Shown piece by piece: positions 47,531 to 59,000 of a DNA stretch of 64,000 nt. The notes under the pieces are model-generated. The model was not told where the DNA came from and did no database searches. It was given only the letters and a program-made list of their open reading frames with translations. Where the stretch lies: contig CM066301.1 in assembly GCA_033807695.1 (NCBI GenBank), positions 3,286,001-3,350,000 of the forward strand, written 5' to 3'. This DNA comes from Daedaleopsis sinensis (taxonomy: Eukaryota; Basidiomycota; Agaricomycetes; Polyporales; Polyporaceae). The translations under genes were made by a program, and so were the position numbers. The first letter of the stretch is position 1. Every line of letters starts with the position of its first letter.

Positions 47531-49953
47531 ATGGCAGCCTCGACGGCCTTCGCGGGCAAATGGGATACGCTCTCGACGCCCCTCACCCCCTGGATGTATG
47601 TACCGCGAAATGCTCGCTTCATCGAATCGGAATGACTTTTACTCAGTCTAGACGTTGTCCATTCCATGGGCCATACTCGAATGACTCCAGTCCAAGCATC
47701 CACCATCCCCCTCTTCATGCGCCATAAGGACGTCGTCGTGGAGGCAGTGACTGGGTCTGGAAAGACTCTGGCCTTTGTCATACCAATCCTCGAGAAGCTC
47801 ATCCGGAGAGAGCGGAAGCTAGCGAAGAACGAGATTGGCGCACTGGTAATCAGTCCTACAAGGTACGCTCCCCCTCTATCGCTTGCGTGGATGTGTCCTT
47901 ACTCGGGCGTTCTCATGGAGGGAGCTCGCGACTCAGATTCACTCGATCTTTTCTCTCTTCTTGTCCTCCCAGCCTGTTCCACGCCAAGCGTCTCCCTCGC
48001 CAGATGAAGCAACAGGTTCAGACGTGCAGCTCGACTTTGCGCCAGAGTACCCAGAGCCCTTGCTCATCATCTCCTCGGATTCTCCTCCCGCGCAAGATGT
48101 CCAACGTTTCCTCTCTACTGGTGCTGACATCGTGATCGGGACCCCGGGCAGAGTTGATGAGTTTCTTCTGGGGAAAGGCAAGAACGTAGTCAGCGTGAAG
48201 GAGTTGGAAATACTCGTGCTCGATGAAGCAGATCGGTGCGTACCTACTCTCAAAAATAGCAGACGTTTCGTTCATACGGTCCGGATCTCAGCTTGCTTGA
48301 CCTCGGGTTTCATGCGACTCTTACTCGCATCTTGACACATCTGCCGAAACAACGTCGGACGGGGTTGTTTAGCGCGACGATGACAGACGCCGATGCACTG
48401 TCGGAGCTGGTCCGAGTCGGATTGCGGAACCCAGCCCGAGTGGTCGTCAAGGTCCAATCAAAGAAAACGAAGGGGAAGGGGTTGACAGCTGACGGGACCG
48501 TGATGGAGAAGGAGGTTGTAGAAGAAAGACGCATACCAGCCAAGTAGGTTCATTCACACAAGAAGGGAGTCCTATGTACTAAGCATCCTCACAGTCTACA
48601 GAATTACTGCATTTCGTGTCCGGCTTCTGAAAAGATGCTTCAGTTGACACGAATAGTACGTCACGAAGTAGAGCAGCACCGGTCGTCGCGTTTCATAGTC
48701 TACTTTGCCACTTGTGCATGTGTGGATTACTTTTATCGCGTAAGGTCACTACTCTTTCTTTGCCAATGTGGCTTCACTGACAAGTAATGTTGACAGGTGC
48801 TGACACCGCTCTTACCACCCCACGTCACTTTGTTCTCTCTCCATGGGCACCTCCCACCCAGTACTCGCACCAAGACACTTGCGAACTTTACGAACTCCGC
48901 AGCACTTCCCTCATCACCCTCAATACTTCTGGCGACAGATGTCGCAGCACGAGGCCTTGACTTACCTGACGTCGACGTTGTGATACAATTTGATCCTCCC
49001 ACAGACACGAAGTCGTTCTCACATCGCTGCGGTCGCACTGCGCGTGCGGGACGTAGCGGCAGGGCCTGGGTGCTTTTGGTCGGACGCGAAGTCGACTACG
49101 TCGAGTTCATGGCCGTGCGCAAGATCCCGCTAAAAGAGCGGCCGCGGTTCTCGCATGACGGCCGTCCTGCATCGGTAGACGATGTGGATGCCGAGGACCC
49201 CGAAGTGTCCTTGATACTTGAGAAGATTCGTAAGAACGTGCTCACGGACCGCGCGCTGCACGACAAGGTGACTGAAGTCTATGCCTACTTATCTCCCTCT
49301 TATGTGTAGCTAACGTAAGATGCAGGCTGTGAAGGCGTTCGTATCCTTTGTTCGTGCCTATTCCAAGCACGAGGCGTCCTACATTTTCCGGGTTAAGGAT
49401 CTAGACTTCATCGGCCTAGCGAAGAGTTTCGGACTCCTCCGTCTCCCGCGTATGCCCGAGCTCAAAGACGCTTCAAGAGACGGATGGGAAGACGCAGACG
49501 TAGATGTAAGTGCCGAGTACAATCAGACGTACCGCGTGCTCATCCCAGTTACTGTGACAGTGGAACGAATACGCCTATGCTGATAAAGCGCAGGAGGCGA
49601 AGCGTCTTGCAGAATCCTCTAAACCTGCACCGAATGCGGAGGCGATCCAGAAGCGCAAAGAGGACCGGGCGGAGAAAAACAAACTGAACGCCGCCTGGAG
49701 CGACAAATCGCGGAAACAAGAGGAGCGGGACAAACGGCGCGAGAAGAAGGACCGCAAGAAGAAGTGGCAGAAGGCGCAAGCGAATGCTGAGGACGAGTTG
49801 GGCGCAAAGCGCGATCGGGAGGACGCAGCGGACGAGAGCGGGGAGGGCGGGGATGACTGGGAGGAGCTGGCGCGGGAGGAGCGGATGGCTAAACGGGTGA
49901 AGAAGGGGCACTTGAGCCAGAGTGACTTCGATGCCCAGTTTGCGGAACTTTGA
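47531..49953 (+). CDS. SPB4: DEAD-box RNA helicase Spb4/DDX55 (60S ribosome biogenesis)
   Basis: Nucleolar ATP-dependent RNA helicase required for 27S pre-rRNA processing. All helicase motifs are present. The Q motif is [14 protein letters not shown], motif I AVTGSGKT, motif Ia SPTRELATQ (across an intron near 47862-47917) and motif Ib TPGR. Motif II is LDEAD, motif III SAT in [11 protein letters not shown], motif [10 protein letters not shown] and motif [14 protein letters not shown] helicase-C/DUF4217-type region follows ([41 protein letters not shown]). The Lys/Arg/Glu-rich coiled tail ends [12 protein letters not shown], a characteristic Spb4 ending; TGA at 49951. The start at 47531 gives [18 protein letters not shown], matching the short N-terminus usual for Spb4. 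Confidence 0.93.
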
Positions 49954-50269
49954 GCGGTGTGCTGCAGGCGCGTGGTCAGAGCCTATACACGATCCATCGA
50001 TCGCTCTCGTTGTTGCACAGCATCAGACATGGACAGGGGAGGAGGACGTGTGGAACGGGATGTACAGTACACAGCTAGCTATAGCTAGTGTGATCATGAT
50101 GCGTTAGTTGTAATCAACCGGGATCGACCCGCCGATTCTCCTCCTCGGTGTAGCGCTTAGCCCTTTCCCAATATTGTCTTGCTGAAGCAGCAAGCTCTTT
50201 GTTCTAACGCTCCCTCACTCTTTACCACCATCTCGCGCTGTGTCCTATTTTCCTCAACGCACGAGACAA
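49954..50269. other. Short intergenic region
   Basis: 316 bp between the SPB4 stop and the next ATG. It must hold the SPB4 terminator and the promoter of the CCCH/RS protein gene. Nothing else seen. Confidence 0.5.
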
Positions 50270-52652
50270 ATGTCCTTCTCTGGCCTCAGGAAGCGCAGGC
50301 GGTGCTATGTAAGTAGCTCTCTCTGTCCCTGTACCGTGCTTATGTAGTAAACCCTGGGAATTAATATTCATCGCTCGTTAATGCATGCAAATACTAGTGG
50401 TTTACCGACGATGGTCTTCAGCTTGGTAAAGGTTGTTTTGCGGATGCGTCTTGCAGTTTCGCACATCCAGGCGACCCCCAATGGTCGTCTGCGTCATCCT
50501 CCCAAACTTCTGGAAAGGCCCGCCCACCCCCAAGTGCCCGTCCGCCGACCCCTCCGCGTCCTCAAATTCAAGCCGTATATACTCCCCCGCCGCCGGTAGC
50601 AGCACCCACAATCGCGCACGCGCGAGCCCGTTTGCCGCCCAAGCCGGGCAGCAGCCTGTTGGAACGCGTCGCGAGCGCGTCTTCCCTAATAGGCTCAGAC
50701 CGAGATCGCGAGGGGACTCGGACGGGCAGCTCGCGCACGCGTCTACGCGACAGCTCCCCCGTCGACTCGATTACATCCTCGACCGATCCACGCATCCTGC
50801 GGAGAGTGTCCTCTAGTGCTAGCGTCATGCCGCCACCCGACCGATGGAGAGAAGACGAAGACCGATATCGGGACCGCGACCGCGACCGCAGAGGCGACGA
50901 GAGGCGTCGAGATGATGATGGGCGCAGGGGCGATGACAGGAGGTACGAAGATGCTGAGAGAGGCAGGGATAAGAGAGAGGTCGATGATGACCGGAAGAGG
51001 GACGAGGGGCGCGACCGAGACCGAGATCGCAGGAGGCGCGAAGAGGAGCCCAGTTCGCGTTCAAGGCATCGCAGGAGCAAGTCGAAGGATCACAGAAGCC
51101 GGTCGATGCATCGAAGGAGCGGGTCGCGCTCGCGCTCTCGGTCGCGTCGTGCCTCTCATGCCGCACCAGCCCCAAGGCAGGAGCCCTCGGAGGAAGAGAA
51201 ACGTCAAGTATGGATCGAACGTATCAAGTGAGTGCCGAATTTGCTCTCCCTGTCACCTCGCGCGCCCCGATACGAACACGGGCTGGTCATCTTCAGACTG
51301 CTGTCAGAGTCCGTCAACGCGCGCACGGAGCTTCTGCAGCTGAAACAAGAGGTGCAGACCTACGACCAGTTGACCAAGTCGTCTAAATGGGAAGTCGTAC
51401 CGGAGGATGCAAGGAAAGCGATGGTCGAGGCGATCGCGGTTAAGAAGCAGCGACTGCAGGAGAAGGAGGCGCAAATCAATACCGCCCTAGCAAAGCTCAT
51501 CCCCACCGACTACTACCCATTCGCGCAGGCCCCCTCGCAGCAGCACAGTGACGCGGCGATGCGCGAGATGACCCACTCCTTGGACTCCCTCCGTCGAAAC
51601 GTCGATGCTCTCTTTAAGACCGTCTCACAGCTTCAAGCCGCCGCACAGTCCATACAGGCGAAACCTCCGATCACCCCGATAGTCTCCTCCACGCCCGAAA
51701 CGGGCGAAGTCGCGGAGCCGGAGACACGCCCGAAGAAACGGCGCCGTCTCTCCGTCGATGACGGCGCCCCAGGCAGCTCCAGGCCGAACGCGTTCGAGCC
51801 GAGCGCGGACGACGTCGAGCGGCTTAAGGACATGTACGTCGCGCTCGAGGGCCGCGTGGCCGAGCTCGGGAACGACATCCAGCAGTACGACAACAGGGTC
51901 GAAGACGAGGTGGACACGCAGCTCGACTACCTCGGCCTCACGCGACTCCGCGGGGCCGGGGGCGCGACGAACGCGGAGCTAACTGAGCGCATCGAGAGGC
52001 TGAACGGCGAGCTGGCGGGCGCGCGAGCGCGCGAGGACGAGGTCACCGCCGGGCTCGCGCAGCTAAGCCTGGACGGACAGAAGCAGGACGAGGAGACCGC
52101 CCAGCTGAAGACGGAGAACGAGCGGCTCCGGACGCAGGTCGAAGAGGTACGCAGCGTGATCCTCGTCTCCCTCGCGGGCGCACAATCTGACACGGCGATC
52201 TGCATGGTTATCTCCACACTCTGCAGATGGAAGAGCAGCAGAGGCAGATGTCCGAGGGCCTGCAGCAGAGGAGCGAGCAGCTCGAGGCCCTACGCGCGGC
52301 CGTGACCGTGTTCATCTCCCAGCCACCCCAGCCACCACCCCCGGAGCCTCCATCCGCTGCGACGATCGTCGCTGCCGTCAGGCCTCGTCTCCTGCGGGAC
52401 GTCCACGACAGCCTGCAGCCGCTGCTCAACGACTTGCATACCGAGATCGACAAGCTGCTGAGGGACCAACTTAACGACGTCAACGGGATCCTCGCGTCGC
52501 AGATCATGCCGACCATACAGTCCGTCGAGGCTATCTCGGCGTGGGCGGAGAAGATGAAGGCACCGCAAACAAACGGAGCCGTGCCGAATCCGAATGCTGT
52601 TGCCCCGTCGTCCTCTTCAGACAAGGGAAAAGGTGTAGCTCGCCCTCCATAG
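50270..52652 (+). CDS. CCCH-finger, RS-domain, coiled-coil protein (unrecognised family)
   Basis: I do not recognise an orthologue. Exon 1 gives MSFSGLRKRRRCY. Across the first intron the frame continues WFTDDGLQLGKGCFADASCSFAHPG, a CCCH-like zinc finger (C-x13-C-x5-C-x3-H) of the kind that binds RNA. A Pro-rich linker leads to a strongly charged region (~50820-51140) of Arg-Asp/Arg-Ser/Arg-Glu repeats, such as RSKSKDHRSRSMHRRSGS, as in splicing factors. The C-terminal half is coiled coil (LLQLKQEVQTYDQLTK, DVERLKDMYVALEGRVAEL, ELTERIERLNGELAGAR). In its middle is a basic nuclear-localisation-like patch (RPKKRRRLSVDD). TAG at 52650. Joints IK|LLSES (51229) and VEE|MEEQQ keep frame. A nuclear RNA-processing role is inferred from composition only. 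Confidence 0.72.
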
Positions 52653-52794
52653 CCTATCTGGTGTCTTGCGTTCTTGGATTCCGTTACGCCGTTATAGTGC
52701 CTGTTAGTTATGACCACCGATACTGTACATTACTTGTGTGTAGTTGTAGATACATGTTAATGTCCCGCGAACGAGACGCTAGCAAAACATTATG
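52653..52794. terminator. 3' flank of tRNA-Ile with T4 signal
   Basis: On the minus strand a TTTT run (52784-52787) lies 8 nt past the tRNA 3' end, a minimal RNA polymerase III terminator. Confidence 0.5.
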
Positions 52795-52887
52795 TGGTCC
52801 CTCCGAGGATCGAACTCGGAACCCTTGCATGACAAGGCAGAGATATCCCTATAAGTACAAAGCTCTGACCAGTTGAGCTAAGGGACC
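52795..52887 (-). tRNA. tRNA-Ile, anticodon UAU, with 19-nt intron
   Basis: The 93-nt gene folds as a complete cloverleaf. The acceptor stem is GGTCCCT/AGGGACC with discriminator A, the D-stem GCTC/GAGC, the anticodon stem TTGTA/TGCAA and the T-arm CCGAG-TTCGATC-CTCGG. Anticodon TAT lies at 52851-52853. A 19-nt intron (52831-52849) sits after position 37, the canonical place, and contains ATA able to pair with the anticodon. The mature loop CTTATAA matches the usual tRNA-Ile(UAU) loop. Confidence 0.93.
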
Positions 52888-53033
52888 ATAATACAAAAGT
52901 GCTGTCAGCGTTTGATAACTATAATTGCGCCCCTACCTGCAACCTCCCTCAGAATTTCCGGCCTCAGAAATCTAAGGACTTCGGACATCTAGAACTCGTC
53001 TAACTGATAGCTATAGGTACATTCCAATCTGTG

Positions 53034-54031
53034 TTATACCCCGCTATCTATGTTCTCTTCACTAACACCGCCTGCCGTTATACGAATGCAGCGTGTCCCG
53101 ACGCGTTGACCTTGCTCGGGCGAGTGGGTGATCCACACCAGTGCCTTCAGATTGGAGTCCGAGGATCTAACCGTCGCTGTGAGGTGCCTCTCTACTTTCT
53201 CAGAAGAGTCCGAGTCCAGCGCTGATGTCGGTTCTGTTGCGCTAAGTCAGTCCCAGTCATCTAAGTTCAAATCTGTCCCCCGGGGGAAAATACTGACCAT
53301 CCAGCAGGAGGACCTCGGCCGTCCCTAGTCCAACCGCTATCGCGAGAACGATGCGCTGGGCCTCTCCCCCGCTGAGGTTCGCCCAGGTCCTGTCCCAAAG
53401 CTCTCCTTGAACGCCCCAGGACTCTGCGACTGCGAATGCCTCATGGCCAGATACGTCGGCGTCGTCAGGTTTGAGGCCTCCGAGCGCATTGGAGAATGCT
53501 GAGCTCTTCTTGGCGTGGGCACTCGACTTGTGCGTGCCGAAAGTGGAGACCGTGGAGAGGAAGTCGCGAGGTGTGCCCGGTAGGAGCGAGGACCGCTGCG
53601 GGACATACATCACGCTTGTGCGAAAGCTCGGGATGCCTGGCAGTAACCCCAGTCAGCATATGGTGCAGTATAGCCGGATAAGTCACGGCATGCTGACCAT
53701 ACGAGCTCGGGGCCCTGACACAATGCTGTAAGTACCCTCGCGCTCGATGAGACATTAAGTAGAGAGCACGCACCGCCCTCTGTAGAGAACTTCACCATCG
53801 TAGATGTTCAAGTGGGATATGCACTTGAGCAAAGTGGACTTCCTACAATATGCTCACTGCTATGCAACGAGCCCCGGTTATGCACTGATATACTCACCCT
53901 GTACCGCTTTTGCCTTGCAGGACAAGGATGTCGCCCTCGTTCACAACGAGATTCACGTCAGCGAATATAGGCTGCCCCTTCTCCTTGTAGCATCCAACGT
54001 TTTTGAGCTGGAGTAGAGGAGTGTCAGACAT
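53034..54031 (-). CDS. Stand-alone ABC ATPase (single nucleotide-binding domain)
   Basis: A soluble, single-domain ABC ATPase resembling bacterial-type export ATPases of the YbbA/FetA kind; no membrane partner is encoded nearby. The ATG at 54031 starts MSDTPLLQLKNVGCYKEKG. Walker A GKSGTGKST is split by an intron after GG (exon 1 53898-54031). Then come LLKCISHLNIYDGEVLYRG, RAPSSYG|IPSFRTSVMYVPQRSSLLPGT with the Q-loop, and the signature LSGGEAQR. Walker B VLLLDEPTSALD is itself split by an intron near 53255-53305, and the H-loop is VWITHSPEQGQ. The frame ends GGVSEENIDSGV with TAA at 53034. All catalytic motifs are present once introns are removed. Possible partners encoded elsewhere, or a regulatory/metal-handling role, cannot be decided here. 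Confidence 0.85.
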
Positions 54032-55030
54032 CAGTCGAGGTTAAGCAAGCCCCCCGAAGGACGTGTTGGTGGGCTAGTCAATTGTCAAACATCGTCGAGC
54101 TGGACTGGGTATCGTGGACAGTTCGACCCACGTCACTGCCCGGACTTGGATCGGCATGGTGGCAGATGATGTATTTATAGCTGAGTGGGGCGCTCAACCA
54201 GGCGCTTTTCAGCTCATACAAACTAAGCACTGCTTTTGAGTCTTGGCTATAAACCTCCTCCTCGAGTTTCTCAGCCTAGCTGCCTGAGGTTACCCTATGT
54301 TGCTGCAGTCTGCAGGGAATCTTTCTCTAGCCTGGCTTGTACAGTCAAGAGTCTATCCCGATATCTCTTGGTCCATAAAACCCCTAGCTCAGCGCTCAGC
54401 ACCCGTTGAACACGAGAACTCACAGTGGCAACGCTGGATGACACACGTATCTTAAAGAGCAGAACAGTAGTACCGTCTGTACCGCATTGTTAGTGCCCAA
54501 CTTGCTTGCGCTCTTGCTACGATCAGTGATGGTAGGTGAGGTGTACAGTAGGACTAGTAGGGAATACCTCTACCTTGCTTCCGAATATTTCGCTGACACC
54601 GAATACGTCTCGAGGCCGTGTTACAGATATTCCTACTACATATCGCGTGAGCAGTGTTCATGCATTTTTTGTCTGGTCGTCGAGTGCTCATCAAGTTCAA
54701 TTTGTTGTAGCTTCTTTTGGAAGCTCATGTGCTCATGCTACCGGCATCCTGTCGATGAACAACTCGTCTCTTTTCTGAGGCTCTGTTAGGACTACTGTCT
54801 TCCAGAATCGCAGAGACCTGAGCTTTTTCGAGCCACGAGGCCGCAGCTACGTAAGCCTACTGTCCGTCTCATTGTTGTTTCTGTATCCTCGTATCTCGAG
54901 ACCCATGTGTCCCCGCTTGGAGCCCCTGTAGTTGTCGGCACACGTCCAAAGCCACCCACGTTCACCTCCAAGGAGCAAAAGAGCGAGCTCTTGAAGTTTC
55001 GCCTCGCTCAAGCTTCAGGCAAGCTCGGCC
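54032..55030. other. Intergenic, ABC ATPase promoter side
   Basis: About 1 kb. It includes the ABC ATPase 5' flank. A plus-strand frame open from ~54790 (PESQRPELFRATRPQL...) runs into the next entry but lacks an ATG, so it was not called a gene. No repeat or RNA recognised. Confidence 0.4.
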
Positions 55031-55546
55031 ATGACGAAGGCGACGCTGGGCATTTCACCGTACGGGTAAGTACCCATAGCATCTAACTACTGGACGATTG
55101 TTCACTAACTACGAACGTGCTCATTCCAAAGGACCCCCTTCCGCCTCAACTGCTACTGGCTAAATCCCTTCGTGCGTCCATGTTTCGAGTCGGAGATATC
55201 GTCGGGCTCTCATCATAGCCGCAGCCCCGAGGGGGCTGCTGTGACGCGGCGCGTCGTTGGCAACATGACTGCAGCCTGGCTCGGCGGGCTGCCTCACTTC
55301 CAGTTGTTGGAAGCGCACGAAGGCGTACCTTTTGACTTTGTCAATTTGGCAGCACGCACGAAGGGGCTTAGGGACGTCGTAACAAGGAGTGCGTCAATGG
55401 TTCGTGGGATACGTGTGAGTCATGATGTATTTTATATGATCCTCCTCGCATTCCTAGTGTCTGACACACAGCAGCAGGTGCAGTACTACGACAACGTATG
55501 TATATGCTATCAGAGAAATACGATGAAGTTCTTGCGCGTGTCTTAA
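55031..55546 (+). CDS. Possible small or broken gene, unknown function
   Basis: An ATG at 55031 reads MTKATLGISPYG. A 66-nt intron with GTAAGT donor (55066-55131) joins in frame to TPFRLNCYWLNPFVRPCF. The frame stays open through VVGNMTAAWLGGLPHFQLLEAHEG, FDFVNLAARTKGLRDVV and SASMVRGI. A second donor (GTGTGAG) and acceptor (CACAG) near 55411-55471 could trim the end. A competing frame (TSKEQKSELLKFRLAQ...FTVR|DPLPPQLLLAK) uses the same intron, so which frame is real is unclear. No family was recognised. It may be a relic of a larger gene between the ABC ATPase and the phosphatase. Confidence 0.25.
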
Positions 55547-56073
55547 CACACGGATGATGACGCTATCGAGTTATAACTTGTGCCTCATCGCGGGCCGAAG
55601 CTGGAGGAGGTTTGGGTTCTCTTCTCCGCTGTACCTGACTGTAGTCTCCGCTCCGTTGATATCCTCCATAGAAACTAGAAGTGAATATCGTCAAGTGACG
55701 CGATGACAAGTCTTTCGCGTTCGTTGTGAGAGAGAAAGGCCGTAATGGTACGTACACCTCCGCTCACGTGTATCCTTTCGAACTTCTCGCGAATTCGTAC
55801 AGCATGCGTTGCGACGTTCTCGATCCGCCGCTACTGACATCGATGCTATGCAGCCAACATCCACCGCTCAAGACGCCAATCGCCTGTTCGGCCTACGAAC
55901 GTGCGCAGCGACATGGTTATGCTACGGCCGAATGACGGAAGCACTATCGACGCGTTGCCTCATGGTCCCTTGTGGAGTCGCTCACCCTCCAGCCTTCGGG
56001 GCCGCATAGCACGTTCATCACAGAGCAGCTTATAACGCCAGGTCTTGTCACTGTCAGGCTAACGGCAGCCAAC
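55547..56073. other. Upstream region of PhoD copy 1
   Basis: 527 bp before the phosphatase ATG. It carries the conserved CACGTG block at 55730-55772 and a CTTATAAC motif about 45 bp upstream of the ATG. No gene recognised. Confidence 0.5.
55730..55772 (+). promoter_or_regulatory. CACGTG block upstream of PhoD copy 1
   Basis: A 43-bp block starting GAGAGAAAGG and ending CTCACGTGTA. It matches 38 of 43 positions with a block upstream of PhoD copy 2 (62667-62709). CACGTG lies at 55765-55770, about 305 bp before the ATG. In yeasts CACGTG is the binding site of Pho4, which activates phosphatase genes under phosphate starvation; extending that to this fungus is inference. Confidence 0.6.
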
Positions 56074-59000
56074 ATGCTCTCTGCAGGGTTCGTCGCTCTT
56101 GCTTTCGGCGCTCTCGTCGACGCAACGGTGCTGTTCGATCGTAACCTGGCATACTCCTCGCCTTTTGCCAATGCGCCACACGTACGTTGCAGTGCCTTTA
56201 ATTGGCACTATCGTCACGGGCTAGTGCTGACGCACGTCGCTTGTTCTCCCATAGCTCTCACATAACACGCGGTCCCTTCAGACGCGTCATGTCGAGTACG
56301 CCAAGAGGCAACTCAGTAACACCGAGAGTTCCGATGGGTTCACCGACGAGCACTACCCGACCTTCTATGGGGGTGATTTCAGCAATGTCAGTCTACTCGC
56401 TTGCTTTCGTTGGAACAACGGACATATCGTCGTTCTTCTCAGAGCCCATTCATCTACAACGGTGGTATCAACTTCACTCACTCGGGTATGTGGTCTGTTT
56501 ACATTTTCGTCTACCAGATTATGCTCACGATTAGTACCCGGGACATCGACAGTGGCTAGCGTGAGTACACAACGAGCATAATCCGCTCACTCTTACTCTT
56601 CGCGTAGGGCGACCCCTTCGACACTTCCGTCCTTTTGTGGACGCGCGCGGTCCCCATAGGAACCACCCTCCCGGACCAAAGCATCCCGGTCTGTGTGACC
56701 TTCAAGATCTCCGACAACGAGGACCTCTCCGGGGACCCTATCGATACGGGCAGCGCGTTCACTAGCTACGACGTCGATTTCACCCTCAAGGTTGAGGCGC
56801 GGAACTTGAAGCCCGACACGCACTACTGGTTCCAGTTCGCCGACTGCACGAACTCGAGTGCTGTGAGCACTGTGGGGGCTACCAGAACCATTTCCAGCCC
56901 CGATAGTAGGCTCATTCTCGTGCTAGACCTTTGGGCAGAGCGCTGACAGCAGCGACAGCCGCAGCCGGTCACGTCAATGGAGGGCGACCCTTGACCTTCG
57001 CAGTGTTCAGCTGCTCACAGTATCAACAAGGTAAGGTAGGGGGAAGTTTGGACATTTCTTAGTCGCTCATCGACGACTTAGGTTATTTCAACGCATACGG
57101 TGTCGCGGCCCACAACACCTCTGCGGAGATTTTCGTTCATCTCGGTGACTATGTGAGCCGTCTCAGCTTCTTGCGCCTTCATGTTGACTGACAAGGTCTC
57201 TGTGCAGATTTACGAGTCGCTCGGAAACGGGTGAGCATGTTCCATGAATTGAGCCAGGAACGTACGGCTAATAGCTCTCGATCTCGTCTCAGTGCGAGCA
57301 TCGGTCGCCAAACTCTCGGTCGGGAGCTCGCAACCATAGCAGACTACCGTCTGCGCTTGAATCAGTATCGGACCGATGCAAGCTTGCGTGCTGCGCACGA
57401 GAAGGCCCCTTGGATCACCGTTTGGTGAGCCCCATGTTCACGCCGTACTCCTGCAGTGCTCGAGCTGAATGCGCGCGTTAGGGTGGGTACCTACTGAGTA
57501 CATCGTCTCAGCCCTTCGTGCGATGACGAGCGATGACAGGACGACCATGAAGTCGCAGACAACGCGTGGAAGGCTGGCACAGCGGACAGCAACGACACCA
57601 GCGTCGGGTGTAGCTTCTCCCCGTCCGGCGCGTGCTTCACGGACAGGAAGCTGGCTGCCGTTCGCGCGTACCACGAGTGGATGCCGATCCGCCAGGTCGA
57701 CCCGGACGACAAGCTTCGCATCTGGCGTAATTTTCAGATTGGGAAGCTCTTGGTGCGTGCTTTGCTTACCCTCACCAGTTGATCGCGCGAGTCCTGAACG
57801 GAGATTCATCCATGTAGGACCTCACTATGCTTGACACTCGTGAGTCCGAAACTTCCATGCTACAGCCAGTGACGTTACCGATACTACTGCTTTTAGGTCA
57901 ATACGATCGCGACATCACTGATGTGAGCACTGAATGGGAATCTGCTACGATTCGAGCTGATGCTTGTCGGGATAGGTATACTACAATACTAGTGAGTCCT
58001 TTCTTATAAGGCGGTCCCTGACGGGATCTTGACACATTGGTACAGAATGTAGGTGGTGACAATCAAAATCTCAACGACGTCCGCTTAGGGGCTTGTAGTT
58101 ATCAACAGCATCGCCGACGTAAACAACCGGTCGCTCATGGGCACTGAGCAAGAAGCATGTATGACCAAGAAATGCGCCACAAATGTTGCCCTGACTGAGA
58201 GTTTGACACGCTTGCAGGGTTCTACAAGACGCTTTCTGCTTCGAAAGCTCGCGGGGCTATCTGGCGTGTAGTAGGGTCAGTATGACCTTTGCTCTGTTGG
58301 CATGACGAGACTTCGTATATTGATGTGTTAACAGACAACAGATCGTCTTCACGCAGCTCAACGAGACCGGTGGCTGTGAGTTATTTGTGAAAAACTTGAA
58401 CAGAAGGGACGCTGATGACCATTTGCAGTCGATGTGGTAAGTTCGTCATGAAAGTATCATTGGTCGACTGTACACATTCCTGTGGTCTTAGGACGCCTGG
58501 GACGGTTATCGGGCCAATCGTAACCGAGTGCTCGACCATCTGTACAACAACCACATCAGCAACACCTTGATTCTCTCCGGTGACTCTCATGCGAATTGGG
58601 TCAGCGACCTAGCCCGTACGCTATTTCGTCTTATCTATCCTTGAGCTTCGCTGACGGGATTGTCAGACCCGAACGACACCACTACGTACGTAGAATACCT
58701 ATTGCATATTCACGCGCGCAGACCTGAGTCTAAGCACGCACATAGGTACGACCCAACCACTGGTCGGGGTGCGATCGGTGTGGAGTTCGCGGGCACTGCC
58801 GTCACGTCCGGGTCGCCTTTTGGGTCGAACGTGAGTCCCGCGAATGCGGACAAGCAATCGCAGGTGCTTGTCTCGGTCAACGCGGACCTTCAGTGGAGCG
58901 AGGGATCATACCGTGGCTTCTTCACACTCACACTTGACCCGAAGCAAGCGAACGCGACGTACTACGCAATGAGGAACATCAGTGAGTCTAGTGTTTCGTC

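Noticed and set aside
53257..53613. ABC ATPase judged truncated because the open frame stops after LLLDG
   Set aside because: An intron starts inside the Walker B motif; the next exon completes LDEPTSALD and the H-loop.
57469..57834. 121-codon frame in PhoD copy 1 (AMTSDDRTTMKSQ...)
   Set aside because: It is the wrong frame over the DDHEVADN exon and over intron b; the family motif is read one base over.
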